This document shows positions 29,225 through 38,298 of a stretch of 52,865 nt of DNA, piece by piece. Position 1 is the stretch's first letter, and each line of letters opens with the position of its first letter. Made by a program: the position numbers and the translations under genes. The notes under the pieces are model-generated. The model ran no database searches. It saw nothing but the letters and a program-made list of their open reading frames with translations, and had not been told where the DNA came from. The stretch is taken from contig NZ_RFLY01000021.1 in assembly GCF_003697345.1 (NCBI RefSeq), positions 1 through 52,865 on the forward strand, read 5' to 3'. This DNA is from Solilutibacter pythonis. GTDB lineage: Bacteria > Pseudomonadota > Gammaproteobacteria > Xanthomonadales > Xanthomonadaceae.

Positions 29225-31591
29225 ATGCGCCGATTGCTGCCGTTCGCCCTGTTCGCCCTCGCGTGTGCCGCCCCGGCGCACGCATCGCCGCCATTGACGT
29301 TGAAGCGGATCATGGCCGACCCGGACTGGATCGGGCCGGGCGTGGAAGACGCCTGGTGGCGCTGGGACGGCGCCGCCATCGACTTCAACCTCAAGCGCCG
29401 GGGCGAGAACATCCGCGATACCTACGGCGTGCCGGTCGATGGCAGCGCCGCCGCCGCCCGCCTGGACGGCCCCGCGCGCGCGCGGCTCGATGGCGCCACC
29501 CCGGTCTATACCGGCGATGGCCGCCGCAGCGCCTTCATCCGCCATGGCGATGTCTTCGTGCGCGATCTGCGCACCGGCGCGCTGACCCAGCTCACCCGCG
29601 GCCATGCGCGCGAATCGCGCCCGCAGTGGTCGCACGACGGCGCGCTGGTCTGGCGCCAGGGCAACGACTGGTACCGCTGGGACGGCCGACTGGTGATGCA
29701 GGCCGCCTCGCCACAAGCCATCGACCGCCCGGGCACCGCGCCCAAGCCCGACGACCTGCGCGAGCGCCAGCTTCGCCTGATCGACACGCTGAAGGCCGAG
29801 CGCGACCGCCGCGACGCCGCACGCAAACAGGACGAAGCCTGGCGCGCCGAAGACCCGACCCGCGCGCCGGCCCCGGTCTACCTGGGCAAGGAGGTCGAGA
29901 TCGCCGACAGCGCGCTCTCCCCCGACGGCCGCTGGCTTCTGGTCATCACCACCGGGAAAAACGCGGACGCGGGACAGGCCGGCAAGATGCCGAAGTACGT
30001 GACCGAATCCGGCTACGAGGAATTCGAGGAAGTCCGTACCCGCGTTGGCCGCGACGCCCCGCCGCCGCAACGGCTGTGGCTGGCCGACATGGCCGCCGGC
30101 AGCGTGCGCGAGTTGACGTTCGACACCCTGCCAGGCATCGACCGCGACCCGCTGGCCGGCCTGCGCAAGGCCGCCGGCAAGGAAGCGCTGAAGGGCCAGC
30201 GCCCGGTGCGCATCGCCAGCGACGATCGCGGCAGCGATCCGGCGATCCGCTGGAGCGCGGATTCGCGCAACGTCGCCGTGCTGGTGCGCGCGGTGGACAA
30301 CAAGGATCGCTGGATCGCCACCGTCGATCTGGCAGCGGGCCGGCTGCAACCGCGCCACCGGCTCACCGATCCGGCCTGGGTCGGCTGGGCCTTCAACGAA
30401 TTCGGCTGGATGCCCGACCATCGCACGCTCTGGTACCTCAGCGAGGAAAGCGGCTACTCGCACCTCTACACGCTGGATGGCCAGACCCGCCGCCAGCTCA
30501 CCCAGGGCCGCTGGGAAGCCTCCGCGGTGGAAGTCACGCGCGATGGCGGCGCCTTCTACTTCCGCTGCAACCGCAAGTGGCCCGGCGATTACGAAGTCTG
30601 CCGGGTGCCGGCCGGCGGCGGCGACGTGCGCGAGGTGACGGCGCTCGACAGCGTCGAGAATTTCGCGCTTTCGCCCGATGGCGCGAAGCTGCTGCTGCGC
30701 TGGTCGTCCAGCTACACCCCGCCGCAGCTCGCGGTGATCGGCAGCGATGGCGCGGGGCTTAGGAAGCTGACCGACACCCGCAGCGCCGAATACCGGGCGA
30801 TCGACTTCGTCCAGCCCGAATTCGTGCGGGTGCCGTCCAAGCACGGCGCCGGCGATATCTGGGGCAAGTTCTACGGCCCGGAGACGATGCGGCCCGGCAA
30901 GCGCTATCCGGTGGTGATGTTCGTGCATGGCGCCGGCTATCTGCAAAACGTCGAGGCCGGCTATCCCAACTATTTCCGCGAACAGATGTTCCACCACCTG
31001 CTGGTGCGGCAGGGCTACATCGTGCTCGATCTCGATTACCGCGCTTCCGCCGGCTACGGCCGCGACTGGCGCACCGCGATCTACCGCTGGATGGGCAAGC
31101 CCGAGCTGGAGGACTACCTCGACGGCATCGACTGGCTCGTGGCCAACAAGCAGGGCGACCGCGACCGCGTCGGCATCTACGGCGGCAGCTATGGCGGCTT
31201 CATGAGCTTCATGGCGCTGTTCAAGTCGCCCGGCACCTTCAAGGCCGGCGCCGCGCTGCGCCCGGTCGCCGACTGGTCGCAGTACAACCACGCCTACACC
31301 AGCAATATTCTCAACACGCCGGAGCTGGACCCCGAGGCATACAAGCGCTCCTCGCCCATCGAATTCGCCGACGCGCTGCAAGACCACCTGCTGATCAGCC
31401 ACGGCATGATCGACGACAACGTGTTCTACAAGGATTCGGTGATGCTGGCGCAGCGGCTCATCGAACTGGGCAAGGACAAATGGGAAGTGGCCAGCTACCC
31501 ACTGGAGCGCCATGCCTTCAAGCACCCCGCCAGCTGGCAGGATCAGTACCGCCGCATCTTCGAATTGTTCGAACGGACCTTGAAAGACTAG
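29225..31591 (+). CDS. Secreted S9 family prolyl oligopeptidase / dipeptidyl-peptidase
   Basis: 788 residues with a signal peptide (MRRLLPFALFALACAAPAHA). An N-terminal beta-propeller (about 40-520) has SPDGRWLLV- and RWSADSRNVAVLV-type repeats. The C-terminal catalytic domain has Ser655 in YGGSYGGFMSFM, Asp730/731 in HGMIDDNV and His763 in ERHAFKHP. It resembles DPP IV-like enzymes that cleave X-Pro dipeptides in the periplasm; exact specificity is unknown. Upstream gene eptA follows 73 bases downstream of it on the same strand. Confidence 0.9.
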   Translation: MRRLLPFALFALACAAPAHASPPLTLKRIMADPDWIGPGVEDAWWRWDGAAIDFNLKRRGENIRDTYGVPVDGSAAAARLDGPARARLDGATPVYTGDGRRSAFIRHGDVFVRDLRTGALTQLTRGHARESRPQWSHDGALVWRQGNDWYRWDGRLVMQAASPQAIDRPGTAPKPDDLRERQLRLIDTLKAERDRRDAARKQDEAWRAEDPTRAPAPVYLGKEVEIADSALSPDGRWLLVITTGKNADAGQAGKMPKYVTESGYEEFEEVRTRVGRDAPPPQRLWLADMAAGSVRELTFDTLPGIDRDPLAGLRKAAGKEALKGQRPVRIASDDRGSDPAIRWSADSRNVAVLVRAVDNKDRWIATVDLAAGRLQPRHRLTDPAWVGWAFNEFGWMPDHRTLWYLSEESGYSHLYTLDGQTRRQLTQGRWEASAVEVTRDGGAFYFRCNRKWPGDYEVCRVPAGGGDVREVTALDSVENFALSPDGAKLLLRWSSSYTPPQLAVIGSDGAGLRKLTDTRSAEYRAIDFVQPEFVRVPSKHGAGDIWGKFYGPETMRPGKRYPVVMFVHGAGYLQNVEAGYPNYFREQMFHHLLVRQGYIVLDLDYRASAGYGRDWRTAIYRWMGKPELEDYLDGIDWLVANKQGDRDRVGIYGGSYGGFMSFMALFKSPGTFKAGAALRPVADWSQYNHAYTSNILNTPELDPEAYKRSSPIEFADALQDHLLISHGMIDDNVFYKDSVMLAQRLIELGKDKWEVASYPLERHAFKHPASWQDQYRRIFELFERTLKD

Positions 31592-31664
31592 CCCGGAAGT
31601 TGCCACCTCCTCTCTTCAACCTCCGTCGCGCGGGTGATCGCGTGGCGCCATCGCTCCTTACGCC

Positions 31665-33290
31665 ATGCCCGATCTCCGCCGCTTTCGCCCCACGCTTTCC
31701 GCCAACGCCGTAATGGCCCTGGCGGCCCTGTGGATGACCCTCTTCAGCAACCAGCGCCTGTGGGGGCTGATCTACGCCGCGCCGTTCGACAGCCCCCTTT
31801 CAACCTGGCTGTTCCGCGCGGTGATGGCCGCGCTGGTGTTCGCCTTCGCGCTGATGATGATCCTGCCCTTCTCGTTCAAGGGCGCTTTGAAGCCCTGGCT
31901 GGCCTTCCTGCTGGTCGCCGCGGCTTCGGCCAATGTGCTGACGGTGGATTTCGGCGCGGTCGCCGACCGCCATGCCATCGCCAGCGTGTTCGAGACCGAC
32001 CGCCGCGAGGCCGGCGAGATGATGTCGCCCTGGGTGCTGGCACGGATCTTCGCCACCGGCGTGCTGCCGGCCTTGTTGGTGTTCTGGACGAAGATCGCCT
32101 GGAAGCCGTTCGGCCGCGAACTGCTCGCGCGTTGGAAGCCGTTGGCCGGCGTCATCGCGCCCATCGCCATCGCCATCGCCGGCTTTGGCCAGCAGGTGAT
32201 CCCATTCGTGCGGAACCACCCGCCGGTGCGCTATCTGACCCTACCCTTCTCCACCCTGAGCGCCAGCGCCGGCTACCTCCAGCACGCGGTGGAAGGCAAT
32301 CGCCCGCATACCCAGATCGGGCCGGATGCCAGGCGCGTGCACGGCGCGGAAGCCGGACGCAAACCGCGCGTGCTGGTCGTGGTGGTCGGGGAATCGGCGC
32401 GCAGCGAAAGCTTCGCCCTCGATGGCTACGCCCGCGATACCACCCCTGAACTCGCCAAGCTGCCCGTGCTGTTCTTCGGCAACATCGCCAGTTGCGGCAC
32501 CAATACCGCGACTTCGCTGCCCTGCATGTTCTCCGACCTCGTCCGTGGCAATTACCGGCAGAAGGTCGCCAACACCCGCGACAACGCGCTCGACCTTCTG
32601 GCGCGCGCCGGCTGGCAGGTGGAATGGATCGACAACAACACCGGCAGCAAGAAAGTGGCGACGCGGGTCAAGGAAACCCCGGTGATGTCCAGCACCGATT
32701 CGCGCTGGTGCGTCAAGGAAGGCTGCCACGACGAACTGCTGGTGGACAAACTGCAAAAACGCCTCACCGACATCGGGCAAGACACGGTGATCGTGCTGCA
32801 CACCCTGGGCAGCCACGGCCCCGCCTACTACGCCCGCTATCCGCAGGCATTCGCCCGCTTCCAGCCCGAATGCCGCAGCACCCAGTTGCAGCGCTGCGCG
32901 CGCCAGTCCATCGTCAACACCTACGACAACAGCATCCTCTACACCGACCACGTACTGGCGCGGATGATCGACGCACTGCAAGCCGACACCGCCATCGATC
33001 CCACCCTGCTCTACCTCTCCGACCACGGCGAATCGACCGGCGAAAAAGGCCTTTACCTGCACGGCGCCCCCTACGCCTTCGCACCCTCGCAGCAGACCCG
33101 CGTACCGATGATCCTTTGGGTCTCGCCCGGCTACGCCAAGGGTATCGGCCTCGACCTGGATTGCCTTGCCGGCAAGACCGGCGGCACCTATTCGCACGAC
33201 AACTTCTTCGATAGCCTACTTGGCTTCGGCGACGTGGCGAGCGACGCACAGCGCGCGCAACTCGACATCACCCGGAGCTGCCGGAGCTGA
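31665..33290 (+). CDS. eptA: Lipid A phosphoethanolamine transferase (EptA family)
   Basis: 541 residues. Five N-terminal membrane helices (about 12-185) are followed by a periplasmic metal-dependent sulfatase-like domain: VVGESARSESFALDGYARDT, the catalytic CGTNTATSLPC segment (Thr279/281), HTLGSHGPAYY, and LLYLSDHGESTGEKGLYLHG. EptA adds phosphoethanolamine to lipid A, lowering negative surface charge and raising resistance to cationic peptides such as polymyxin. The sequence is complete. Nothing in the sequence shows its regulation. The S9 peptidase gene is upstream; rhs debris begins after its end. Confidence 0.92.
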   Translation: MPDLRRFRPTLSANAVMALAALWMTLFSNQRLWGLIYAAPFDSPLSTWLFRAVMAALVFAFALMMILPFSFKGALKPWLAFLLVAAASANVLTVDFGAVADRHAIASVFETDRREAGEMMSPWVLARIFATGVLPALLVFWTKIAWKPFGRELLARWKPLAGVIAPIAIAIAGFGQQVIPFVRNHPPVRYLTLPFSTLSASAGYLQHAVEGNRPHTQIGPDARRVHGAEAGRKPRVLVVVVGESARSESFALDGYARDTTPELAKLPVLFFGNIASCGTNTATSLPCMFSDLVRGNYRQKVANTRDNALDLLARAGWQVEWIDNNTGSKKVATRVKETPVMSSTDSRWCVKEGCHDELLVDKLQKRLTDIGQDTVIVLHTLGSHGPAYYARYPQAFARFQPECRSTQLQRCARQSIVNTYDNSILYTDHVLARMIDALQADTAIDPTLLYLSDHGESTGEKGLYLHGAPYAFAPSQQTRVPMILWVSPGYAKGIGLDLDCLAGKTGGTYSHDNFFDSLLGFGDVASDAQRAQLDITRSCRS

Positions 33291-33344
33291 GCGGCTGGAC
33301 TGGCCCGCCTCGCATCCACCAATCGGCAGTCCGGCTCACCCGCC

Positions 33345-33928
33345 CCCTCCTGTCCGCGGAACCGGACACCGGCTAGGCAATCCCCCCCTCCCCCCACGAG
33401 CCGCACCAGCGGTAACGGGTGGTGCTGGATGAGCCCCCGGCCGGGTCACCCGGGGGATAGCCGTCAGGCCCGCCGACAGAAAGCCGCTCCCGAACTGGCC
33501 TCCTTGAAGCCATTCCATTACGCCCCCCGTCACCGCCTGTGCCGCTATCTGGGCGACGTCGCTGGCCACGCCATACCCTATCCCGAACGTCAGCGCCGCC
33601 GTGAACGCCCCCTTCGCCGCCCCAGACCAGCTTTGCGTCGCGATCCCCGCCGCCGCCGCGCCCCCCGCCACCGTCACCAAAAACGCCGCCGCATACATCT
33701 GTTGCGCCAGGTAGTACTGACCGAACACCGCCGCCACCACCCCCACGATCACCGCCAGCCACTGCCTCTCCTTCACCCCGATCATCCCCGTCGGGTCGGT
33801 ATAGGCATACGGGTTGTTGAACACGTACGTGTACGCGTTCCAGCTCTGCGCGTTCTCGGGTGCTTGCACCACCGGGTCCACTTGCAGGAATCGCCCCAGT
33901 TGCGGGTCGAACATCCTCGCGTTCATGT
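33345..33928 (-). pseudogene. Mosaic rhs remnant without toxin tip
   Basis: Read leftward: 33928-33756 matches the last part of the RHS core of the big rhs gene (NARMFDPQLGRFLQVDPVV, AYTDPTGM); 33755-33463 matches the pre-toxin block shared by the displaced cassettes (AAAAGIATQSWSGAAKGAF, GVMEWLQGGQFGSGFLSAGL). It then jumps at GLTA to a diverged copy of an internal YD-repeat segment (GDPAGG, TTRYRWCG; matches 41715-41820). The main frame runs on as nonsense to a stop at 33336. No toxin tip remains. A core-shared boundary at 33928 is abrupt. A likely product of recombination between rhs repeats. Confidence 0.85.
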
Positions 33929-34022
33929 GGATCAGGAAAACATTTCTCATAATTTACCTTCCAAAAGGAAGAGTAATTTGATATTCCGTTATTTTATTCT
34001 CCACCATTGAGCACTATAACCA

Positions 34023-34379
34023 TTACCGACAATCCTCCAGGTCGGGCAAACCGGCTTTACGTCGTGAATCAATTATATAGGTGATGTATTTCGAGGCATT
34101 TTCACGCCCTTTATTTGCATCAATAACACGTAACCACTGTGCATTCCATGAAACCATCCCACCTCTGGGACGGCTTCCTGCAACTTCATTAGCAACAGCT
34201 CTATCCACGTCGGCTTGCCAATCGCGCCACATCCTCGGCGTATCTAGCAAGATAACATTGCCTCGCTCATCCTTTTTTACATCAACAAAGGACTCTTTAT
34301 TAAAGATACCGCCGCCATTGGACATACTGCACCCCACAAAAATCGTTATGCACATTAACCAAAATATATTGCTTTTCAT
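34023..34379 (-). CDS. Lipoprotein, probable immunity to hydrolase-type Rhs tip
   Basis: 118 residues from ATG 34379, ten bases after the stop of the displaced rhs tip. GAGAG lies eight bases upstream. The N-terminus has a lipobox (IFVGC). The mature part is charged with RMWRDWQADVDRAVANEV and a C-terminal DSRRKAGLPDLEDCR. Not a family I recognise. An outer- or inner-membrane lipoprotein is the expected form for neutralising an envelope-acting lipase. Immunity role inferred from position. Confidence 0.7.
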   Translation of the reverse strand: MKSNIFWLMCITIFVGCSMSNGGGIFNKESFVDVKKDERGNVILLDTPRMWRDWQADVDRAVANEVAGSRPRGGMVSWNAQWLRVIDANKGRENASKYITYIIDSRRKAGLPDLEDCR

Positions 34380-34389
34380 GGCATACTCT

Positions 34390-36120
34390 CTACGGCAAAC
34401 CATTGGCCGAGTGCGCACACATACCGCACATCAGGTCACGGAACCCAGACAGCCATTTGAGCGGATTTATTGTAGGGGCATAGATGTTCGCCACATCGCC
34501 CCACGACTGGACGTATTGCATTGAACCACCATTGATGTTCACAGCAGAACGCGCACTGGAGTAACTCAACGCTGGGCTTCGCAGCACGAAACTTGAACCT
34601 CGCGGCAGACCGTAGTAACGCGCCGCATTGGTTACCGTCAATGTGCCCTGGCTGTGAGCAATGATCGTCATCGAATGATCGACATCAGATAATCCTTTAG
34701 CGAATCTCGCTGCCAGCGGATCCCCGTATCTGCCAAAGAACTTCTGACGGAACGATTGCCATATATCAGCAACAAAGCCGCCTGATGGATTGAAATAACC
34801 AGCAGCAGGTGTTGGGCTTGAATTCAATGCTGCTACGAAGGCATCGCGATCTCCCTTGATGCCATTTGTCATCACCGTGTCGTAGTCATTAATGTTTGTC
34901 GATCCTCCGTTCGGATAAATCCATTCCCCATCACTTTGTGCCGCATCCTGATCCATATCACGCTGAGCGTGATCGCCCCTCATCATTGCAGCCTGAATCG
35001 CCCCACTGGCCGCTCCGTTCGCAAACTTGCCTCCCGTCACTTCCGAGATCGTTCCCCCCACCAGCGCGCCCGTCACGATCCGCCCCATGTCGTTACCAAT
35101 CCGCCCCACCTGCGGCATGAACGCCGCCGTCAGGCCCGCCGACAGAAAGCCGCTCCCGAACTGGCCTCCTTGAAGCCATTCCATTACGCCCCCCGTCACC
35201 GCCTGCGCCGCTATCTGGGCGACGTCGCTGGCCACGCCATACCCTATCCCGAACGTCAGCGCCGCCGTGAACGCCCCCTTCGCCGCCCCAGACCAGCTTT
35301 GCGTCGCGATCCCCGCCGCCGCCGCGCCCCCCGCCACCGTCACCAAAAACGCCGCCGCATACATCTGTTGCGCCAGGTAGTACTGACCGAACACCGCCGC
35401 CACCACCCCCACGATCACCGCCAGCCACTGCCGCTCCTTCACCCCGATCATCCCCGTCGGGTCGGTATAGGCATACGGGTTGTTGAATACGTACGTGTAC
35501 GCGTTCCAGCTCTGCGCGTTCTCGGGCGCTTGCACCACCGGGTCCACTTGCAGGAATCGCCCCAGTTGCGGGTCGAACATCCTCGCGTTCATGTGGATCA
35601 GGCCCAGCGCCCCGTCGATCATCTCGTGGCCGGTGTAGCCGCGCGTGCTCAGGCGCGTGTTCGGCGCCCGGTCGTCGCGCAGCGTGTCCGGGTGACGGCG
35701 GCCGCCAAAGCCTTGGAAGTCCATCTGGCCGAGCACCGTGCCGGCCGCGTCGGTCAGCCGGATCAGGCTGCCCAGCCGGTCGTGGAACTGGTAGTACGTG
35801 CTGGCCTGCTGGCCCACGATCAACTGCAAGGCCACCCCGGCCACGATCCGCTTCAGCGTCACCCGTCCGCCCTCGGTCACGATCTCCACGTTGCCCAGGT
35901 ACAGCGTGCGGCGGGCGCCGTCCTCGCGTTTGTAGCGCTGGCCGTCGCTGCCGTACCAGAACCGCGTGGTCTGGCCGTTGCCGGTGCGCGCTTCGTAGGC
36001 TTGGTTGGCGGCGTTGTACCGCACGCGCCGGCTGCCCTCGGCGCGATCGCCGGGCGAGTGACCACCGGGGGGGACGGCGGCACGAAGTCGGGCGGCAAGG
36101 GGGCAACTGACGTTATACAT
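34390..36120 (-). CDS. Displaced Rhs core with serine-hydrolase (AHSQG) toxin tip
   Basis: 576 codons, near identical to the main rhs core (QRYKREDGARRTLYLGNVEI, HEMIDGALGLIHMNARMFDP) up to AYTDPTGM. It then carries the pre-toxin block (AAAAGIATQSWSG to KFANGAASGAIQAAM) and a unique tip from about residue 395: GEWIYPNGGSTNINDYDT, TIIAHSQGTLTVTNAA (nucleophile elbow variant with Ser), IYAPTINPLKWLSGF. The tip looks like an alpha/beta-hydrolase lipase. Its 5' end is out of frame with the main gene because a segment between two GCGCCGAG repeats is missing, and the ATG at 36120 lacks a ribosome site. It is probably silent unless recombined onto a full rhs gene. The 34023 lipoprotein is its likely immunity gene. 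Confidence 0.85.
   Translation of the reverse strand: MYNVSCPLAARLRAAVPPGGHSPGDRAEGSRRVRYNAANQAYEARTGNGQTTRFWYGSDGQRYKREDGARRTLYLGNVEIVTEGGRVTLKRIVAGVALQLIVGQQASTYYQFHDRLGSLIRLTDAAGTVLGQMDFQGFGGRRHPDTLRDDRAPNTRLSTRGYTGHEMIDGALGLIHMNARMFDPQLGRFLQVDPVVQAPENAQSWNAYTYVFNNPYAYTDPTGMIGVKERQWLAVIVGVVAAVFGQYYLAQQMYAAAFLVTVAGGAAAAGIATQSWSGAAKGAFTAALTFGIGYGVASDVAQIAAQAVTGGVMEWLQGGQFGSGFLSAGLTAAFMPQVGRIGNDMGRIVTGALVGGTISEVTGGKFANGAASGAIQAAMMRGDHAQRDMDQDAAQSDGEWIYPNGGSTNINDYDTVMTNGIKGDRDAFVAALNSSPTPAAGYFNPSGGFVADIWQSFRQKFFGRYGDPLAARFAKGLSDVDHSMTIIAHSQGTLTVTNAARYYGLPRGSSFVLRSPALSYSSARSAVNINGGSMQYVQSWGDVANIYAPTINPLKWLSGFRDLMCGMCAHSANGLP
34984..35420 (-). repeat. Pre-toxin segment B, repeated at 37590-37938 and 33463-33755
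   Basis: A block coding GIATQSWSGAAKGAFTAALT to GGKFANGAASGAIQAAM is nearly identical in three displaced cassettes but differs from the equivalent block of the main rhs gene (GIATGSWQGAAYGAFSAALF). The displaced tips therefore descend from one ancestral C-terminal end that is no longer on the main gene. Confidence 0.9.
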
Positions 36121-36248
36121 CTAGTAATCTCATTTACCAGCAACTGTAATACGCCCCAAGCTTAGGATTGGGACACCACCCATTTTTATCCTTAAATTCC
36201 CTGTTCTTGCTTCCATCCCATCACCGCACCTAAACACAAAAAATAATT

Positions 36249-36472
36249 TCATTCCCCGTATGGAGCCGAAGTAAAAAGCTCTGAAAATCTGCTATCTACA
36301 TGATGGTAACTAATCAAAATTTCATCTTCTGCAACCCGCTCCTCGATAACACAACCATTAACGGCATTGCCTTTTTGTCAACCATCTCCTCTTCAAGCCG
36401 ATACCCGCCATCAGCAACACCAACACAGCCATGAATAAAAATAATTACGCATAGAATTAGATATGGTTTCAT
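36249..36472 (-). pseudogene. Frameshifted lipoprotein, remnant immunity gene
   Basis: ATG at 36472 (MKPYLILCVIIFIHGC) gives a lipobox IHGC at residues 13-16. The frame continues VADGGYRLEEEMVDKK, then breaks at an A5 run (36372-36376 on the plus strand T5). One base more restores GNAVNGCVIEERVAEDEIL to a stop at 36249. So the gene is one base short of an intact lipoprotein of about 75 residues. A one-base frameshift is decay or a sequencing error. No toxin tip is left beside it. Confidence 0.65.
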
Positions 36473-36589
36473 AGAAATCATGGGCTTTGATCTCAATATG
36501 CATTGAACAAGCCTTGAAACTTACTCGCAAATGCCTTTGCTTAAATTTCATAAGAGATTTTTGATAGTTATAACCCACCCTCCTCCACA

Positions 36590-36640
36590 TGCGCCGGACG
36601 CCGTCCTCGCGCTTGTAGTACACGGCCGACCAGAGCCCCT
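36590..36640 (-). pseudogene. Tiny rhs core fragment
   Basis: A short stretch encoding YYKREDGVRRM resembles QRYKREDGARRTLYLG of the main rhs core (compare 39775-39815) but is diverged and joined to unrelated AT-rich sequence on its left. Whatever followed it down to 36473 has no clear coding signal. It marks the edge of an old cassette insertion. Confidence 0.65.
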
Positions 36641-36645
36641 ATCAA

Positions 36646-37065
36646 TCAGAGTTTCTTTTGACCAGATTTTTTTACCGCACGCGCCCGCAGCAACCAATAA
36701 CACATAAAGACAAACCACGGGACACTGAGTGCCGCATATATAACCGCAGACGGATCATTATAAACCAAAGAATGCAGCATATACAAAAATAAACAAATAA
36801 AACACATGAATGAAACAAGTGCCCCCATTACCGCAGACCAACGAAACAAGCCAAAAGATGCAATTATTCCAATTGCCGAAAAAACAAAGAAAAACCCGTA
36901 CTGCGCAATATAAGGCACACAAGAATAGCCGTACATTGCCATATCATCACAATAGGAACCCCTTGACGGAATAATGATTTCATAAAATTGAAATCCCGCA
37001 TAGCAAAAAAACAGCGAACAATAAAATCCAAAAAGCATAGCAACCAAACCATTCTTCATGCTCAT
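36646..37065 (-). CDS. Four-helix membrane protein, probable immunity to JAB-type tip
   Basis: 139 residues, ATG overlapping the stop of the preceding toxin tip (ATGA), so translationally coupled. Hydrophobic segments about 7-28, 50-70, 75-100 and 108-128, with a Cys-rich extracellular loop (YCDDMAMYGYSCV) and a basic C-terminal tail. AT-rich compared with housekeeping genes. Immunity proteins of this form protect against membrane- or periplasm-acting toxins; role inferred from position. Confidence 0.7.
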   Translation of the reverse strand: MSMKNGLVAMLFGFYCSLFFCYAGFQFYEIIIPSRGSYCDDMAMYGYSCVPYIAQYGFFFVFSAIGIIASFGLFRWSAVMGALVSFMCFICLFLYMLHSLVYNDPSAVIYAALSVPWFVFMCYWLLRARAVKKSGQKKL

Positions 37066-37938
37066 CTTCCAAATGCACTTGGGCCATAATAAATTACATC
37101 ACCAGGAAGTGTTTTTATGACATTAAAAACCTTTGGATTAGCTCGTGCAAATTTCTGATCTGCGCCAGACGGGCCCTTAACTGAACTTTGGTTCCATAAC
37201 TGTCCAGTGCCATACCTATATGGATGAGTATGAAATGAAAGCACAACACGGTAACCTTCAGGGATATTCAAGGATGGCATTTGAAGATCGGAAAACTTTC
37301 CACGCGACCAAATAAATTTAGCAGGAGGAAGGTCATAAAAAATCATCTTTCCTTCAGAATAATTAACCATGGCCAGGAATCCATTTTCTCGTAGAAACCC
37401 TAAGAAACCAACAGGCTCATTGATTGATTTCGCCATAACCATATCCATTTTTACTTGAAGCTCAGGATATCGATCATGTAACAACCTGACACCAGCCGGC
37501 ATTTCCTCAGTATAAGAACCGGCAGCGTTCCTACCTTCAGGTGCACTAAAAACTGAGTCGGAATCCCCGCCTTCACCTGATCGCCCCCCATCATTGCAGC
37601 CTGAATCGCCCCACTGGCCGCTCCGTTCGCGAACTTGCCTCCCGTCACTTCCGAGATCGTTCCCCCCACCAGCGCGCCCGTCACGATCCGCCCCATGTCA
37701 TTACCAATCCGCCCCACCTGCGGCATGAACGCCGCCGTCAGGCCCGCCGACAGAAAACCGCTCCCGAACTGGCCTCCTTGAAGCCATTCCATTACGCCCC
37801 CCGTCACCGCCTGCGCCGCTATCTGGGCGATATCACTGGCCACGCCATACCCTATCCCGAACGTCAGTGCCGCCGTGAACGCCCCCTTCGCCGCCCCAGA
37901 CCAGCTTTGCGTCGCGATCCCCGCCGCCGCCGCCGCCA
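37062..37938 (-). pseudogene. Displaced Rhs pre-toxin block with JAB-like metalloprotease tip, frameshifted
   Basis: 37938-37590 is the shared pre-toxin block (AAAAGIATQSWSG to GAASGAIQAAMMGGD). The unique tip follows in another frame: DSDSVFSAPEGRNAAGSY, LLHDRYPELQVKMDMVMA, then NEPVGFLGF and SFHTHPYRYGTG with SGADQKFARANPK, i.e. a JAB/JAMM-like Glu, HTHP and S-x-x-D signature. One base is missing or extra within 37561-37589 (C4 or C6 run). Without the shift the frame ends in about 40 residues of nonsense. The cassette has no RHS core of its own and starts directly after the immunity gene on its right. Confidence 0.75.
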
Positions 37939-37958
37939 AATTAGAATTCAGGATACTT

Positions 37959-38294
37959 TCAATAATAAGAAATTGCACCCCAATCCAACACCCCACCCTC
38001 CCAATCAATCACCTCCAACTCATAAAGCCGCCCATTACAGTCTGCATAAAGAATAATCGAGAAGCTTTGCCCTAAATTATTCTTCCCTACCATTTCTACA
38101 GGATACGCATGTTGCCCCAAGTAAGGTGGCCTGACATAGCCATCTATTGAAAACAACACTCTTCCCGCCTCCTCTTCACTCAGGCAAACCCTGGCATTAC
38201 ACAGGTCATCAAGCAGGATGCGGCGCTCTGTATCAGGAAGCTTATTCGCAACCTCTCGAATAAGACGAGCCTCATTAATATTGAGATCCCTCAT
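37959..38294 (-). CDS. Probable immunity protein of the main Rhs toxin
   Basis: 111 residues, ATG four bases after the rhs stop. Soluble and acidic: MRDLNINEARLIREVANKLP, LLDDLCNARVCLSEEEAGRV, GYVRPPYLGQHAYPVEM, and a C-terminal YELEVIDWEGGVLDW. No signal or membrane segment, so it should act in the cytosol, unlike the other candidates in this array. The pattern recalls DUF6984-type proteins that accompany polymorphic toxins, but I am not sure of that family. Tight linkage to the toxin end supports immunity. Confidence 0.72.
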   Translation of the reverse strand: MRDLNINEARLIREVANKLPDTERRILLDDLCNARVCLSEEEAGRVLFSIDGYVRPPYLGQHAYPVEMVGKNNLGQSFSIILYADCNGRLYELEVIDWEGGVLDWGAISYY

Positions 38295-38298
38295 TATC

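Noticed and set aside
33291-33344. Possible terminator after eptA
   Set aside because: No stem with a T run could be found; only GC-rich bases before rhs debris.
33428-36165. Plus-strand frames rich in Arg/His (for example 34936-36165)
   Set aside because: Antisense of the conserved RHS core; copies of the same shadow recur wherever the core is repeated.
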